Positions 42,840 to 50,757 are shown, counted from the first letter of the stretch. The stretch is DNA of 51,183 nt from Mycolicibacterium sp. CR10 (GCF_005222675.1 NZ_STGE01000027.1:1-51183); one strand, 5' to 3'. A program made the numbers and translations. The notes: generated by a model not told the origin, from the sequence alone.

Positions 42840-45403
42840 GGCGCACCGCTGTCCGCCGCCGCGGCGAGGTCGATCTCGATCGTCAGCCCACCACCGGGGG
42901 TGTCTGTAGACGCGATCGTGCCGCCCATCGCCTCGACGAAACCGCGGGCGACCGAAAGGCCCAAGCCCACACCGATGCTGGTGTCGCGGTCGCCGAGTCG
43001 CTGGAATGGCGCGAACAGCTGCGCCTCCGTGCCGCGGGCGATGCCGGGCCCCTCGTCGGCGACCGCGATCAGCACTCGGTCGCCGACGCGTCCCGCCGTG
43101 ATCCGCACCACGCTGTCGTGCGCGTAACGCAGCGCGTTGTCGACGACGTTGGCCAGCACCCGTTCGAGCAGACCGCTGTCGGCCAGCACCACCGTATCGC
43201 CGACTTCGACCTTCACCCGGTCGAGTGTGCCACTGCCCTTGCTGATTCCGAGCAGCACGCGGGGGACGGCCTCCTCCAGATAGACGCGGCGCAGCTCCGG
43301 GCGGACGGCGCCGGCGGCGAGCCGCGACGAGTCCAGCAGGTTGCCGACCAAGGCGGTCAGCTGATCGATCGACTCTTCGATGGTCGCCAGTAGTTCGGCG
43401 GTGTCCTCGGGGGAGAAGCCGATGTCGTCGCTGCGCAGGCTCGACACCGCGGCCTTGGCGGCGGCCAGCGGGGTGCGCAGGTCATGGCTGACCGCCGAGA
43501 GCAGGGAGCGCCGGAGTTCGTCTGCGCGCGAGATGGACTCGGCTTTGCCCGCTTCCTCGGCCAGTTCCGTCTGCTTGGCGAGCCCGGCCGCCTGGTTGGC
43601 GACGGCCCCGAGCACCCGACGGTCGCGGGCGGCCAGCTTGTGGCCGGCCATCAGTAGCCAGAACTCCTCCGGATCGTCCTCTGAGCCGACTTCGATTGCG
43701 GTGTCGGCTTCGTCGACCCGCACGCACGGCTCCGCGCCGGAACTGCCCACGACGCTGCCGCCGTGGGCCTCGCCGCGCACCAGGGTCACCGATCGCTGCG
43801 CGTAGGCCTCGCGGACGCGTTCCAACAGCGTGCTCAGATCGGCGCCGCGCAGCACCGACCCGGCGAACAGTGCCAGCAGTTCGGCTTCACGCGCTGCCAG
43901 CCGGGCTTCGCGGGCGCGGTTCGCGGCACCGTCGACGAGGGCGGCGACAGCGACGGCGACGGCGAGCAGCACCACGATGGTGATCGCGCTGTCGGGCTCG
44001 GAGATGGTGAAGGTGTATCGCGGTTCGACGAGGAAGTAGTTGAGCAGGAGGCCCGACAGAACCGCTGAAAGCACCGCCGGCGCAACACCTCCGAGCAGTG
44101 CCACGATCAGGACACCGATGAAAAAGACGGCACTCTCGCCGCCGATGCCCAGGAACCGGTCCAACAGCAGTACGGTCGCCGCGCAGATGGCCGACGGAAC
44201 CACAAGCGCCGCAAGCCAGGAGGCGGCGCGGCGTTCACGCGGCGTGACCCGGGACCAGAGCGACTCTCCGCCGGCGCTCTCATGGGTCACCATGTGAACG
44301 TCGATCTTGCCGGACCGTTGTACGACGGTCGCGCCGATGCCCTGGTCGAACACCCGGGCCCAGCGGGAGCGTCGCGACGTGCCGAGCACCAACTGGGTGG
44401 CGTTCATCTCGCGGGCGAAATCCAAAAGCGCGGCCGGCACGCCACCAGCACTGTCCTCGACCACCGTGTGCAGGGTCGCGCCGAGGGACACGGCCAGCTC
44501 GCGGACCCGCCCCATCGTCGGTGCGGAGACACCGGACAGCCCGTCGCCGCGCACGACGTGCACCACCATCAGCTCGGCGCTCGACTTCGACGCGATCCGA
44601 GAAGCCCTGCGCACCAGGGTTTCCGACTCCACTCCGCCGGTGACGGCGACGACCACCCGCTCGCGCGCCTCCCAGGTGTCGGTGATCTTGTTGTCGGCGC
44701 GGTACTTCTCCAGCGCGGCGTCGACCTGGTCGGCCAGCCACAGCAGCGCCAGTTCCCGCAGCGCGGTGAGGTTGCCGGGCCGGAAATAGTTCGAAAGCGC
44801 GGCGTCGATCCGCTCGGGGGCATAGACGTTACCGTGAGCGAGCCTGCGCCGCAACGCTTCCGGGGTGATGTCGACCAGTTCGATCTGGTCGGCGGCGCGT
44901 ACCACGTCGTCGGGCACCTTCTCCTGCTGCTCGATTCCGGTGATCTGGGTGACGACGTCGTTGAGGCTCTCCAGGTGCTGGACGTTGACGGTGGTGACAA
45001 CGGTGATCCCGGCATCGAGCAGTTCCTCGATGTCCTGCCACCGCTTGGGATTCCTGCTGCCCGGGGTGTTGGTGTGGGCGAGTTCGTCGACCAGCACCAC
45101 CTGCGGGTTGCGCTTGAGCACGGCGTCCACGTCGAGCTCGGGGAAGCTGCGGCCCCGGTATTCGATCATCTTCGGCGGCACGGTTTCGATACCGTCCAGC
45201 AGTTCCGCCGTCTTCTTCCGGCCGTGGGTCTCCACGACGGCGGCGACGAGATCGGTGCCACGTTCGACCCGGCGATGCGCCTCGCCGAGCATCGCGAACG
45301 TCTTGCCCACGCCGGGAGCCGCGCCGAGATAGATACGCAGCTCACCCCGCTTGCGGGGGAGGTCGGACGGGCTCACCTGTTCATCATCCACTGTGGCGCT
45401 CAC
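42836..45403 (-). CDS. kdpD: Sensor histidine kinase KdpD
   Basis: KdpD senses K+ limitation and turgor at the membrane. The 855-aa protein has the N-terminal KdpD domain with Walker A GAAPGVGKT (27-35) and HGRKKTAELLDGIE, then a USP-like domain. Four membrane helices (about 400-510) and a GAF-like segment follow. The kinase has phospho-His in SAVSHDLRTPLAAAKAA near residue 640, N box NVVDNALRYA, and G boxes VADEGPGIARG and GVGLGLSVARG. The GTG at 45403 is chosen because it places the KRGELRIYLG core near residue 18 as in the family; upstream codons are not conserved. A hairpin and a short ORF precede it. Confidence 0.95.
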   Translation of the reverse strand: MSATVDDEQVSPSDLPRKRGELRIYLGAAPGVGKTFAMLGEAHRRVERGTDLVAAVVETHGRKKTAELLDGIETVPPKMIEYRGRSFPELDVDAVLKRNPQVVLVDELAHTNTPGSRNPKRWQDIEELLDAGITVVTTVNVQHLESLNDVVTQITGIEQQEKVPDDVVRAADQIELVDITPEALRRRLAHGNVYAPERIDAALSNYFRPGNLTALRELALLWLADQVDAALEKYRADNKITDTWEARERVVVAVTGGVESETLVRRASRIASKSSAELMVVHVVRGDGLSGVSAPTMGRVRELAVSLGATLHTVVEDSAGGVPAALLDFAREMNATQLVLGTSRRSRWARVFDQGIGATVVQRSGKIDVHMVTHESAGGESLWSRVTPRERRAASWLAALVVPSAICAATVLLLDRFLGIGGESAVFFIGVLIVALLGGVAPAVLSAVLSGLLLNYFLVEPRYTFTISEPDSAITIVVLLAVAVAVAALVDGAANRAREARLAAREAELLALFAGSVLRGADLSTLLERVREAYAQRSVTLVRGEAHGGSVVGSSGAEPCVRVDEADTAIEVGSEDDPEEFWLLMAGHKLAARDRRVLGAVANQAAGLAKQTELAEEAGKAESISRADELRRSLLSAVSHDLRTPLAAAKAAVSSLRSDDIGFSPEDTAELLATIEESIDQLTALVGNLLDSSRLAAGAVRPELRRVYLEEAVPRVLLGISKGSGTLDRVKVEVGDTVVLADSGLLERVLANVVDNALRYAHDSVVRITAGRVGDRVLIAVADEGPGIARGTEAQLFAPFQRLGDRDTSIGVGLGLSVARGFVEAMGGTIASTDTPGGGLTIEIDLAAAADSGAP

Positions 45404-45426
45404 GACGAGATCGACACCACGGTCAT
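45400..45426 (-). CDS. Putative 8-codon upstream ORF before kdpD
   Basis: ATG at 45426 opens MTVVSISS and its TGA overlaps the kdpD GTG (GTGA, 45403-45400). The ATG is in the loop of the hairpin at 45405-45473. No clear ribosome-binding site precedes it, so expression is uncertain. Confidence 0.3.
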   Translation of the reverse strand: MTVVSISS

Positions 45427-45473
45427 TGATCGGCGACACCGGCCGGCAATCACAGCCACGGTGTCGATCTCGT
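45405..45473 (-). promoter_or_regulatory. 14-bp leader hairpin at the kdpD start
   Basis: 45405-45418 and 45460-45473 are perfect 14-bp inverted arms (ACGAGATCGACACC type) around a 41-nt loop. In the kdpD mRNA the stem ends one base before the GTG, so it would hide the ribosome-binding region. Ribosomes on the upstream ORF could open it. Confidence 0.55.
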
Positions 45474-45574
45474 GTGGAGCACTCAGACCCACGAGTCAGC
45501 ACTGACCGCCGGGTGCTTCTCGACGCCTACCGCGTCCGGCCGTGGCGTTGGCGCCGCGGGGCTCTTGAGGGCGC

Positions 45575-45838
45575 TCAGTAAGGTGCGACGACGCCGGCGG
45601 CGCGGGCGCTGACCAGCATCTGGTCCCAGGCACGTTCGCCGACGACGATCAGCGTCAGCGCTCCCGCGAGCGCCACCGATGACGCCATCCAGGACGCCCA
45701 CACTTCCAGGTGGGTGCCGGGGAGGGTCAGCAGCATGATGCTGGACATCGTTGCGAGGACGGCCGCCAGCGCGGTACGCCGCAGATCGCGGGGAATCCGA
45801 TTGGTGCCCCGTCGTCTCGAATCGAACACTGTGGCCAT
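45575..45838 (-). CDS. Small membrane protein of unknown function
   Basis: I do not recognise a family. The 87-aa product from the ATG at 45838 has a basic start (MATVFDSRRRGTNRIPRDLRR) and two hydrophobic helices (TALAAVLATMSSIMLLTLPG; WASWMASSVALAGALTLIVVG), with both ends probably cytoplasmic. A longer open frame (to 45925) has low-quality sequence. It lies upstream of kdpD on the same strand, where small membrane protein KdpF would be expected near a kdp operon, but it has no KdpF-like features. Confidence 0.6.
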   Translation of the reverse strand: MATVFDSRRRGTNRIPRDLRRTALAAVLATMSSIMLLTLPGTHLEVWASWMASSVALAGALTLIVVGERAWDQMLVSARAAGVVAPY

Positions 45839-45945
45839 GACTCCACGGTCCGGTCGTTGCCTGAGAGGCTGCTCACTGATGGCTGTGGAATTGCTATGAG
45901 TCTGAAGTGGGTGCGCGCCGCGCAACGCGGGAGGAGGATGATTCC

Positions 45946-46440
45946 GTGGACGTCGAGCATCCTGACGAGGGTCGGCGCAACGAGACCGAAACCGAACGGC
46001 TGGACCGCAACTGGGCGAGCCTGCTGCAGGAACTGCGCGTGGTGCAGACCGGCGTGCAGCTGCTCACCGGATTTTTGCTCACGCTGCCGTTTCAGCCGCG
46101 CTTCGACCTCCTCGACGACTCCATGCAGGTCGTGTATCTGGCGACGGTGAGTGCGGCGGTGCTGTCCACCGCGCTGCTCATCGCGCCCGTCGCGATGCAC
46201 CGACTGCTGTTCCGTCGCCACCGGATCGGTGAGTTGGTCGACGCCGCACACAGGTGCGCCTACGCGGGGTTGTTGTTTCTCGGGGCAGCGGTGACCGGCA
46301 TGACCGTGATCGTGTTCGAAGCGGTGGCGGGACGTGGTGCCGCCCTCGTCGCGGGCGGGGCCGCGCTGGTGTTGTTCGCGGCGTTCTGGCTGGTGTTACC
46401 CCTGACGATGCGAACGACGGAGCAGCCCCCGACGCCCTAA
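45946..46440 (+). CDS. DUF6328-like membrane protein
   Basis: The 164-aa protein has a charged N-terminus with ERLDRNWASLLQELRVVQTGVQLLTGFLLTLPF, typical of a mycobacterial/actinobacterial membrane family (DUF6328). About four helices follow, with FQPRFDLLDDSMQVVYLATV between the first two and LIAPVAMHRLLFRR between the second and third. The GTG at 45946 is selected because GGGAGGAGG lies 8 nt upstream. The function is unknown; its surroundings (SigF-like promoters, UsfY) suggest stress-linked expression. Confidence 0.8.
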   Translation: MDVEHPDEGRRNETETERLDRNWASLLQELRVVQTGVQLLTGFLLTLPFQPRFDLLDDSMQVVYLATVSAAVLSTALLIAPVAMHRLLFRRHRIGELVDAAHRCAYAGLLFLGAAVTGMTVIVFEAVAGRGAALVAGGAALVLFAAFWLVLPLTMRTTEQPPTP

Positions 46441-46459
46441 CGCCGGGGACGACCGACGG

Positions 46460-46633
46460 TCAGCCTCGCTCGGCGCGCGCTTCCGCGCCTGACTCTTCAT
46501 CGGCGTCGATATCGTCGTCGGCGCCGGTGCGCCCGACATAGTTGCCGTCGTCTTCCGTGGCGGCGCGAGAGCTGGCGACTTTGGGGTCGGATTCGACGTC
46601 AGACTCGCTCTTGTCCGAATTGGGCTGGCTCAT
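46460..46633 (-). CDS. Small acidic hydrophilic protein
   Basis: The 57-aa product (MSQPNSDKSESDVESDPKV...) is rich in Asp, Glu and Ser, with no Cys and no hydrophobic segment, so it is probably disordered and cytoplasmic. The family is not known to me. The ATG at 46633 has GAGAGG upstream, and a SigF-like promoter (46668-46693) points to it. The longer upstream open frame is not supported. It converges with the DUF6328-like gene. Confidence 0.6.
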   Translation of the reverse strand: MSQPNSDKSESDVESDPKVASSRAATEDDGNYVGRTGADDDIDADEESGAEARAERG

Positions 46634-46667
46634 GTGGAGGCCTCTCGTGCGTGTTGGAGTTGGAGAC

Positions 46668-46693
46668 ATGCCCGTGCGGGGCTGACCTGAAAC
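46668..46693 (-). promoter_or_regulatory. SigF-like promoter for the small acidic protein
   Basis: On the minus strand GTTT (46693-46690) is followed after 16 nt by GGGCAT (46673-46668). The SigF consensus is GTTT-N15-17-GGGTAT. The predicted start is about 28 nt before the ATG at 46633. Confidence 0.5.
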
Positions 46694-46751
46694 ACGCCCT
46701 GCAGCCCGCGCCGAGCAATGGTGACGTGCAGGTGACGACGGTCGGCGATTC

Positions 46752-46778
46752 GTTTGAGGGCGCTGCATCGTCGGGTAC
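46752..46778 (+). promoter_or_regulatory. SigF-like promoter for usfY
   Basis: GTTT (46752-46755) and GGGTAC (46773-46778) are 17 nt apart, within the SigF range. It points toward usfY, whose start is about 100 nt downstream. UsfY genes are part of the sigF locus in M. tuberculosis, which supports the call. Confidence 0.6.
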
Positions 46779-46886
46779 ACCCCGGGCACGTAAAGGACGC
46801 CCGCGATGCGTCTCACCTGAGCGTCGTGCGCCAGTCGAAGTAGCCGGCCAGCGAACCGAGACGACGCCATTTCGCGAGAGGAATCC

Positions 46887-47198
46887 ATGCCTGACACATC
46901 TCAAGATCCCGTCGACCACGCGCGCACGACACGACAGCACGCCGGCGAGACGATGAAAGCTGGCGTCAACGCCCCGGGTCTCGTCGCCGTCGGCATCGGC
47001 ATCGTCGCCTTTGTCGTGGGGTTGTTCGGCTTCGCCACGGGCTACACCGTGGTCGGGGTGGTGGGTGTTGTGCTCGCGGCACTCCTCATGGCCGCGGGCC
47101 TGGGCTGGCTGGCGCTGCGGCATCGGCGGGTGCAGGAGCGCCAAAGGGATTGGCACAGAGAACATCCCGAGGCGCACTACGAGCCGCCGACGAGCTAG
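46887..47198 (+). CDS. usfY: UsfY family membrane protein
   Basis: The 103-aa protein resembles UsfY, the small protein encoded upstream of sigF in mycobacteria: it shares DPVDHARTTRQHAGE near the start, a GLVAVGIGIVAFVVGLFGFATG helix, a second helix (VVGVVGVVLAALLMAAGLGWLAL) and an RRVQERQRDWHREHPEA tail. Its biochemical role is unknown. The ATG at 46887 fits the family. This is a stand-alone paralogue with its own SigF-like promoter. Confidence 0.85.
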   Translation: MPDTSQDPVDHARTTRQHAGETMKAGVNAPGLVAVGIGIVAFVVGLFGFATGYTVVGVVGVVLAALLMAAGLGWLALRHRRVQERQRDWHREHPEAHYEPPTS

Positions 47199-47313
47199 GC
47201 GACCGCCGGCACCTCATGCCCGCGGCGCAGCCTCGCCTGCGCAGGGTGATCGTGATCGCGGGGGCGTTCTGGGGCGGGTCGTAGGATCATCGGCGGCGGC
47301 CGGTGGCTGCGAC

Positions 47314-47387
47314 GCCCCCATAGCCCAATTGGCAGAGGCAGCGGACTTAAAATCCGCCAAGTGTGAGTTCGAGTCTCACTGGGGGCA
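47314..47387 (+). tRNA. tRNA with UAA anticodon (Leu) and short variable loop
   Basis: Cloverleaf: acceptor GCCCCCA/TGGGGGC, D arm, anticodon arm GCGGA-CTTAAAA-TCCGC with anticodon TAA, a 5-nt variable region CAAGT, T arm GTGAG/CTCAC with TTCGAGT, and discriminator A. CC follows but not A. Bacterial tRNA-Leu normally has a long variable arm, so this class I shape is unusual. A TAGGAT -10 lies at about 47282. Confidence 0.88.
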
Positions 47388-47439
47388 CCGCAGACCGCCT
47401 GTTCAGGATTGTTATTGCTTCTGGGCACCGGTTAATTGA

Positions 47440-47682
47440 AGGCGTTTACGGTCGTCCGCGCAGTTTTGCTGCGCTCTCGTCGTCGCCCCGGTGGCCAATG
47501 CCGAGCAAAGCTCGTCGTGCGACTCCAATTACTCGGGTGTCTGCGTTCCGTTAGACAGTGATGTCGATTGTGAGGGCGGTAGTGGTAACGGGCTGAGCTA
47601 CGTCGCTGGGCCTGTGACTGTTACTGGAAATGACATCTACGGGCTAGATAACGACGGAGACGGAACTGGAGGCGATTCGTAA
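47440..47682 (+). pseudogene. Decayed secreted Excalibur-like protein
   Basis: The open frame begins after a stop at 47437 and has no ATG/GTG/TTG before the signal-peptide-like segment CCALVVAPVANAE (cleavage after ANA); the GTG at 47491 lies at that cleavage site. The mature part contains CDSNYSGVCVPLDSDVDCEGG and VTVTGNDIYGLDNDGDGTGGDS. This resembles secreted mycobacterial Excalibur-type Asp-rich tails, but the usual Cys after DGDGxG is replaced by Gly. It lies right after the tRNA and seems to have lost its start. Confidence 0.6.
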
Positions 47683-48330
47683 CCCCTGTGTCCTCTCTTG
47701 CGAGTTCAGTAATGATTGTGGACGGCGGGGTGAAGTCACGCTAGCCCGCCGCGGGCTAGGCGCCCACGGGATTCCGCGCAGAATCCCGCCTTGCCCGCGG
47801 GACACAGCCTTTGGTGGTGCTGGCGATCGCCACCTTCGCCCTCTGAGCAGCGCGCCATAGGGTATCGCCGCCGCCAACGGGGACGTTTGGTTCGCCAAGA
47901 TCGGCGACGATCGCGTGGGCCGGGGGCGCAACGCGACCGTGCAGCTCCTCACCGCGTATCGCTGGCGGCCAATTGGATCCCCGTCAACATCTTTAGGGAC
48001 CCGACGGTCGGTTCTGGTTCACCGGACTCGGGTCGGACGCGCTGGCGCGATCGACGGCCACCCTGCGCCACGGGTCCGACCATCGGCCGTGGGCACTCGG
48101 CCGACCGGCGACGTAAAACGCTCGGGTCGACATCAAGATTGGCTGGGTGTGATGTAGGCCATCAACAAGACCGGTAACAGTTCCGGGGAGCAGAGCGCTA
48201 AACCGTAGAGAGCGTTTGATCGTTTCGGTCTGTGGTTCCTTTGCGAACCGGCACGGGGCGGAGTTGGTGGCCCGGGACCACGAAGTTCACGGCGATTGTC
48301 GCGTTTGAACAGCGACTCCGAGGAGGATTC
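47683..48330. other. Noncoding stretch with two hairpins
   Basis: No convincing gene is visible. Two perfect inverted repeats lie close together: CTAGCCCG/CGGGCTAG (47741-47759) and CGGGATTC/GAATCCCG (47767-47788), which may be terminators. The rest looks like degraded sequence ahead of the secreted-protein gene at 48331. Confidence 0.55.
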
Positions 48331-48711
48331 ATGGCTCAGTTCAAGAGGTTCGCAGCAGGCGCGGTGGCGGCTGTCGCGCTGGGATCGGCGATTGTTGGTG
48401 TCGGCGCCGGGATCGCCCAAGCGAAGCCGGGGCATGGCGGCGATGACATCTGGGTGCCCGGCGACCCGCCGGGGCACAACCCGTTCGGGCCGCCCGGACA
48501 GGTGAAGCACGGCAACCCGCCGGTTTTGGGCCTGACCGGCGTTCCGCCCGGCCAGTGGGGTGACCCGGTCCGCTTCGGTCTGCCGCCGGTGTGGCGGCCG
48601 GTGAACTGGTTCGATCTGGGCATTCGCGACCTGCAGCCGCTGGTGTGGAACCCCGGCAGCAACTCGTGGGGTATCTGGTGGAACGGACTGTTCATCGGGT
48701 ACTACGCCTGA
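48331..48711 (+). CDS. Small secreted Pro/Gly/Trp-rich protein
   Basis: The 126-aa product has a Sec signal peptide (FAAGAVAAVALGSAIVGVGA, cleavage after AQA before KPGHGG). A Gly/Pro-rich mature part follows with several Trp residues (PVWRPVNWFDLGIRD, WGIWWNGLFIGYYA). It has no Cys. Mycobacteria encode many such exported proteins of unknown role. The ATG follows AGGAGG with 5-nt spacing, and a strong terminator follows. The function cannot be assigned. Confidence 0.8.
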   Translation: MAQFKRFAAGAVAAVALGSAIVGVGAGIAQAKPGHGGDDIWVPGDPPGHNPFGPPGQVKHGNPPVLGLTGVPPGQWGDPVRFGLPPVWRPVNWFDLGIRDLQPLVWNPGSNSWGIWWNGLFIGYYA

Positions 48712-48721
48712 CTTGGTAGGC

Positions 48722-48765
48722 GCCGATGGCCGTCTGGGGACCTCCAGGCGGCCATCGGCCGTTTT
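48722..48765 (+). terminator. Intrinsic terminator
   Basis: The 16-bp stem 48722-48737 with 48744-48759 (one G-U pair) has a 6-nt loop and is followed by TTTT (48762-48765). It ends the secreted-protein transcript. Confidence 0.85.
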
Positions 48766-49183
48766 CCGCGCCATCCGCGTCGTTCGTCGTGTACCGGCCC
48801 CTGAGCGCGCGCCGGGCTCAGGAGCCGACTCCGACCCATACTCCTAAACAGCCCGGGCCGTCGTCCTGGTTCGGGCAGGAGATGTCCCGTCGCAACCTCA
48901 CAGTTCGTCGCCATGCCTTTTCTTCCGTGCCGATAGCAATACGTTCGGACGTTCCGTCTAAGGCAGCCACCGGCAACGTCTTGTCTTTGTCCGGCCCGCG
49001 CTATAGCTAATATCCGTGTGCAAAACTCACCCCGTCGTCACCCCGGCGACCTGGGCCGATTCTAGGGCGGATCGAGGCCGTGCCGGACCGCGTACCGGCA
49101 ACGTCCAAAAGCGCTGTCTTGCAGACAATCTGATCGCTTCGGCGAAGCGTTTCCCGAGGTCGCGAAACGCCGGTCGGCCGTTG
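48766..49183. other. Gene-free stretch
   Basis: No supported gene. CGCTTCG-G-CGAAGCG forms a short hairpin at about 49136-49150. The right end runs directly into a partial tRNA copy. Confidence 0.5.
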
Positions 49184-49225
49184 TTAAAATCCGCACAGTG
49201 TCGGTTCGAGTCCGACTGGGGGCAC
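49184..49225 (+). other. Displaced 3' tRNA half (att-like scar)
   Basis: The 42 nt match the 3' part of the UAA tRNA at 36 positions. Four of the six differences are paired changes in the T stem (GTCGG/CCGAC instead of GTGAG/CTCAC), so the helix is kept. This suggests a tRNA end carried by an integrating element rather than a decayed local copy. The 5' half is absent. Confidence 0.75.
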
Positions 49226-49539
49226 GGTATAAGCACTGTTGACGGAAGTCTGCGCTAGCCCGCCGGTCGAAAGTTGGCCGACCCCTGCGTGTGGCGCGGG
49301 ATTGGCGCCTCCAGATTGCGTGCACATGCGTTCGCATCCAACTGGGTGCACGCCCCTCCGCGCCTTGGCGGACGGGAGCATCGCCATCTGCCGCATTTGC
49401 TTACCCGACGAATAGGAAAGCCTTCCTGTTCGGCAGCGGAATCTGGCCTTCCGGCGGTTACGCAAGCGCTGGGTGATCAGAAGAATTCCTCTTGTGAAGC
49501 GGCACTGAGCCGTCAAAGGGAAGCAAGAGGAGCAGAGGA
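49226..49539. other. Gene-free stretch after the tRNA fragment
   Basis: No supported coding sequence. CGCTAGCCCGCCG (49253-49265) repeats a 13-nt sequence at about 47739. A ribosome-binding site for the next gene lies at the end. Confidence 0.5.
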
Positions 49540-49932
49540 ATGAAGATCGAGAATCGGACTGCGACCCAACGGCTCGGACGCACCGCCCGAGCAATCGCCA
49601 CCGCCGGCATCGGTCTCGGTATCGTGCTCGCGTCAGCCGCCATGGCCAGCGCCGAGCCGCAGACTGAGGCGGAAATCAAGGCAGGGTGCAAGGAAGCGGG
49701 TGGTACGTACACAACCACTTCAAGTCCTAAGGGACGGGCCTCAGAATGTGTATGGAAATCGGCCGACGGGACATCTATCGACGTCTACATAGATGGCGAG
49801 TGGATCAACACGCTGCACGAGTCCAAGCCGGTGATACCGACGCCGCCGCAAGTGTCGAATCCGGACCTTGCGCCGTCGTCTCCTCCGCCACCGCCGCCAG
49901 TGCAGAATCCTCTCCTGGTGCCGAAGGGGTGA
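49540..49932 (+). CDS. Small secreted protein with Pro-rich tail
   Basis: The 130-aa product has a signal peptide (AIATAGIGLGIVLASAAMASAEP, cleavage after ASA) and a small domain with two Cys (AEIKAGCKEAGGTY and ASECVWKSADG) that may form a disulfide. A Ser/Pro-rich tail (VSNPDLAPSSPPPPPPVQ) follows. It has an AGAGGAGCAGAGGA-type ribosome-binding region just upstream. The family is unknown to me. It lies between the two tRNA scars, so it may have arrived with an element. Confidence 0.75.
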   Translation: MKIENRTATQRLGRTARAIATAGIGLGIVLASAAMASAEPQTEAEIKAGCKEAGGTYTTTSSPKGRASECVWKSADGTSIDVYIDGEWINTLHESKPVIPTPPQVSNPDLAPSSPPPPPPVQNPLLVPKG

Positions 49933-50094
49933 TTTTGGCATCGCCCGCCCGAATACAGAATCGCGGTGACGGCCCCTCGGAGGATTGGTGTAGCGCACGC
50001 TGCTAACCGTGCCGAAAAAGATTCATTCTTACTGTATTTGGGCTGAAATCGGGTACCGAGTGCCGAGGTCACAAATGCTGTCGTCCCTGCAAAG

Positions 50095-50134
50095 AATCCG
50101 CCCTTTGTCGGTTCGGGTCCCAGTGGGGACACCG
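50095..50134 (+). other. Second, degenerate 3' tRNA fragment
   Basis: AATCCGC, a 5-nt spacer, GTCGG, TTCGGGT, CCCAG, TGGGGAC and ACC occur with exactly the spacing of the tRNA 3' half, but the T stem no longer pairs fully. It is probably an older att scar from the same site. Confidence 0.6.
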
Positions 50135-50483
50135 ATATCTCGCAGGTCGATACGAACTTTGCCGGGTGTCGTTGGCCGAGGGTAAGGACCAGGCACAAGG
50201 AAAACCTCCAGCCCATCCCATCGGGGCAAGCCAACACGTCACCTATTCGTGCAGCAGACCCTCCATCGGGTGTGACGCCGGAGCTTGTCACCACCGGCAA
50301 TTCGTAGAAGACGCCTGACATTCGGGCCGACTAGTTGCTGAAATAAAGACGCAAAGGTCGCGGGCTCGAAGCTGTCGCGGCCGGTGGCTCAGCGAACCTC
50401 AACCGTCTCGTTGCGGTCGCTAGTAGCCGAGGATGAGGGGTGATGCCGTGAAAAATCCGGCAAAAAGCCTCTGAAGTGCAGAC

Positions 50484-50512
50484 TTGTGCCTCAGCAAATT
50501 TGGGCCTAGCCT
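50484..50512 (+). promoter_or_regulatory. Promoter of the Excalibur peptide gene
   Basis: TTGTGC (50484-50489) and TAGCCT (50507-50512) are separated by 17 nt, a housekeeping-type spacing. The start would be about 40 nt upstream of the ATG. Confidence 0.45.
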
Positions 50513-50558
50513 TTTGCTGCTCGGGGGAGTGAAAGCACCAAAATTCTTAGGGGGAAAT

Positions 50559-50753
50559 ATGATTCGTATGCTTATCGCCGGAGCGATCCTTAGCGGAGTC
50601 GTTGCGGTCGGACTGGCGCCGGTCGCCAGCGCCGAGCCGTTCCGGAATTGCACCGCCGCTCGCGACGCGGGTTATGAGGACATTCCCTCGACCTCCGATC
50701 TTTACGGCGAGCACCTCGACAGCGACCTCGACGGCATCGGCTGCGAGAGCTGA
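50559..50753 (+). CDS. Secreted Excalibur calcium-binding domain protein
   Basis: The 64-aa product has a signal peptide (MIRMLIAGAILSGVVAVGLA, cleavage after ASA) and one Excalibur domain: FRNCTAARDAGYEDI, then LDSDLDGIGCES, with the DxDxDGxxC calcium-loop pattern and the two Cys intact. The ATG follows a GGGGG site. It ends 4 nt before the nuclease gene; in other bacteria these two domains are often fused, so they may act together outside the cell. Confidence 0.85.
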   Translation: MIRMLIAGAILSGVVAVGLAPVASAEPFRNCTAARDAGYEDIPSTSDLYGEHLDSDLDGIGCES

Positions 50754-50757
50754 TTTC

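Larger units (their letters stand above)
49933..50558. other. Mostly gene-free stretch with a tRNA scar and a promoter
   Basis: No supported gene. Base composition is less GC-rich than the backbone. It contains the second tRNA fragment (50095-50134) and the promoter at 50484-50512. Confidence 0.5.

Noticed and set aside
47195..47428. 77-aa minus-strand ORF across the UAA tRNA
   Set aside because: It is a translation of the antisense of a tRNA gene, a common artefact.
49027..49594. Minus-strand ORFs of 69-136 aa around the tRNA fragment
   Set aside because: They read through the tRNA scar (CPQSDSNRH-type peptides are typical false translations of tRNA ends) and lack supporting signals.
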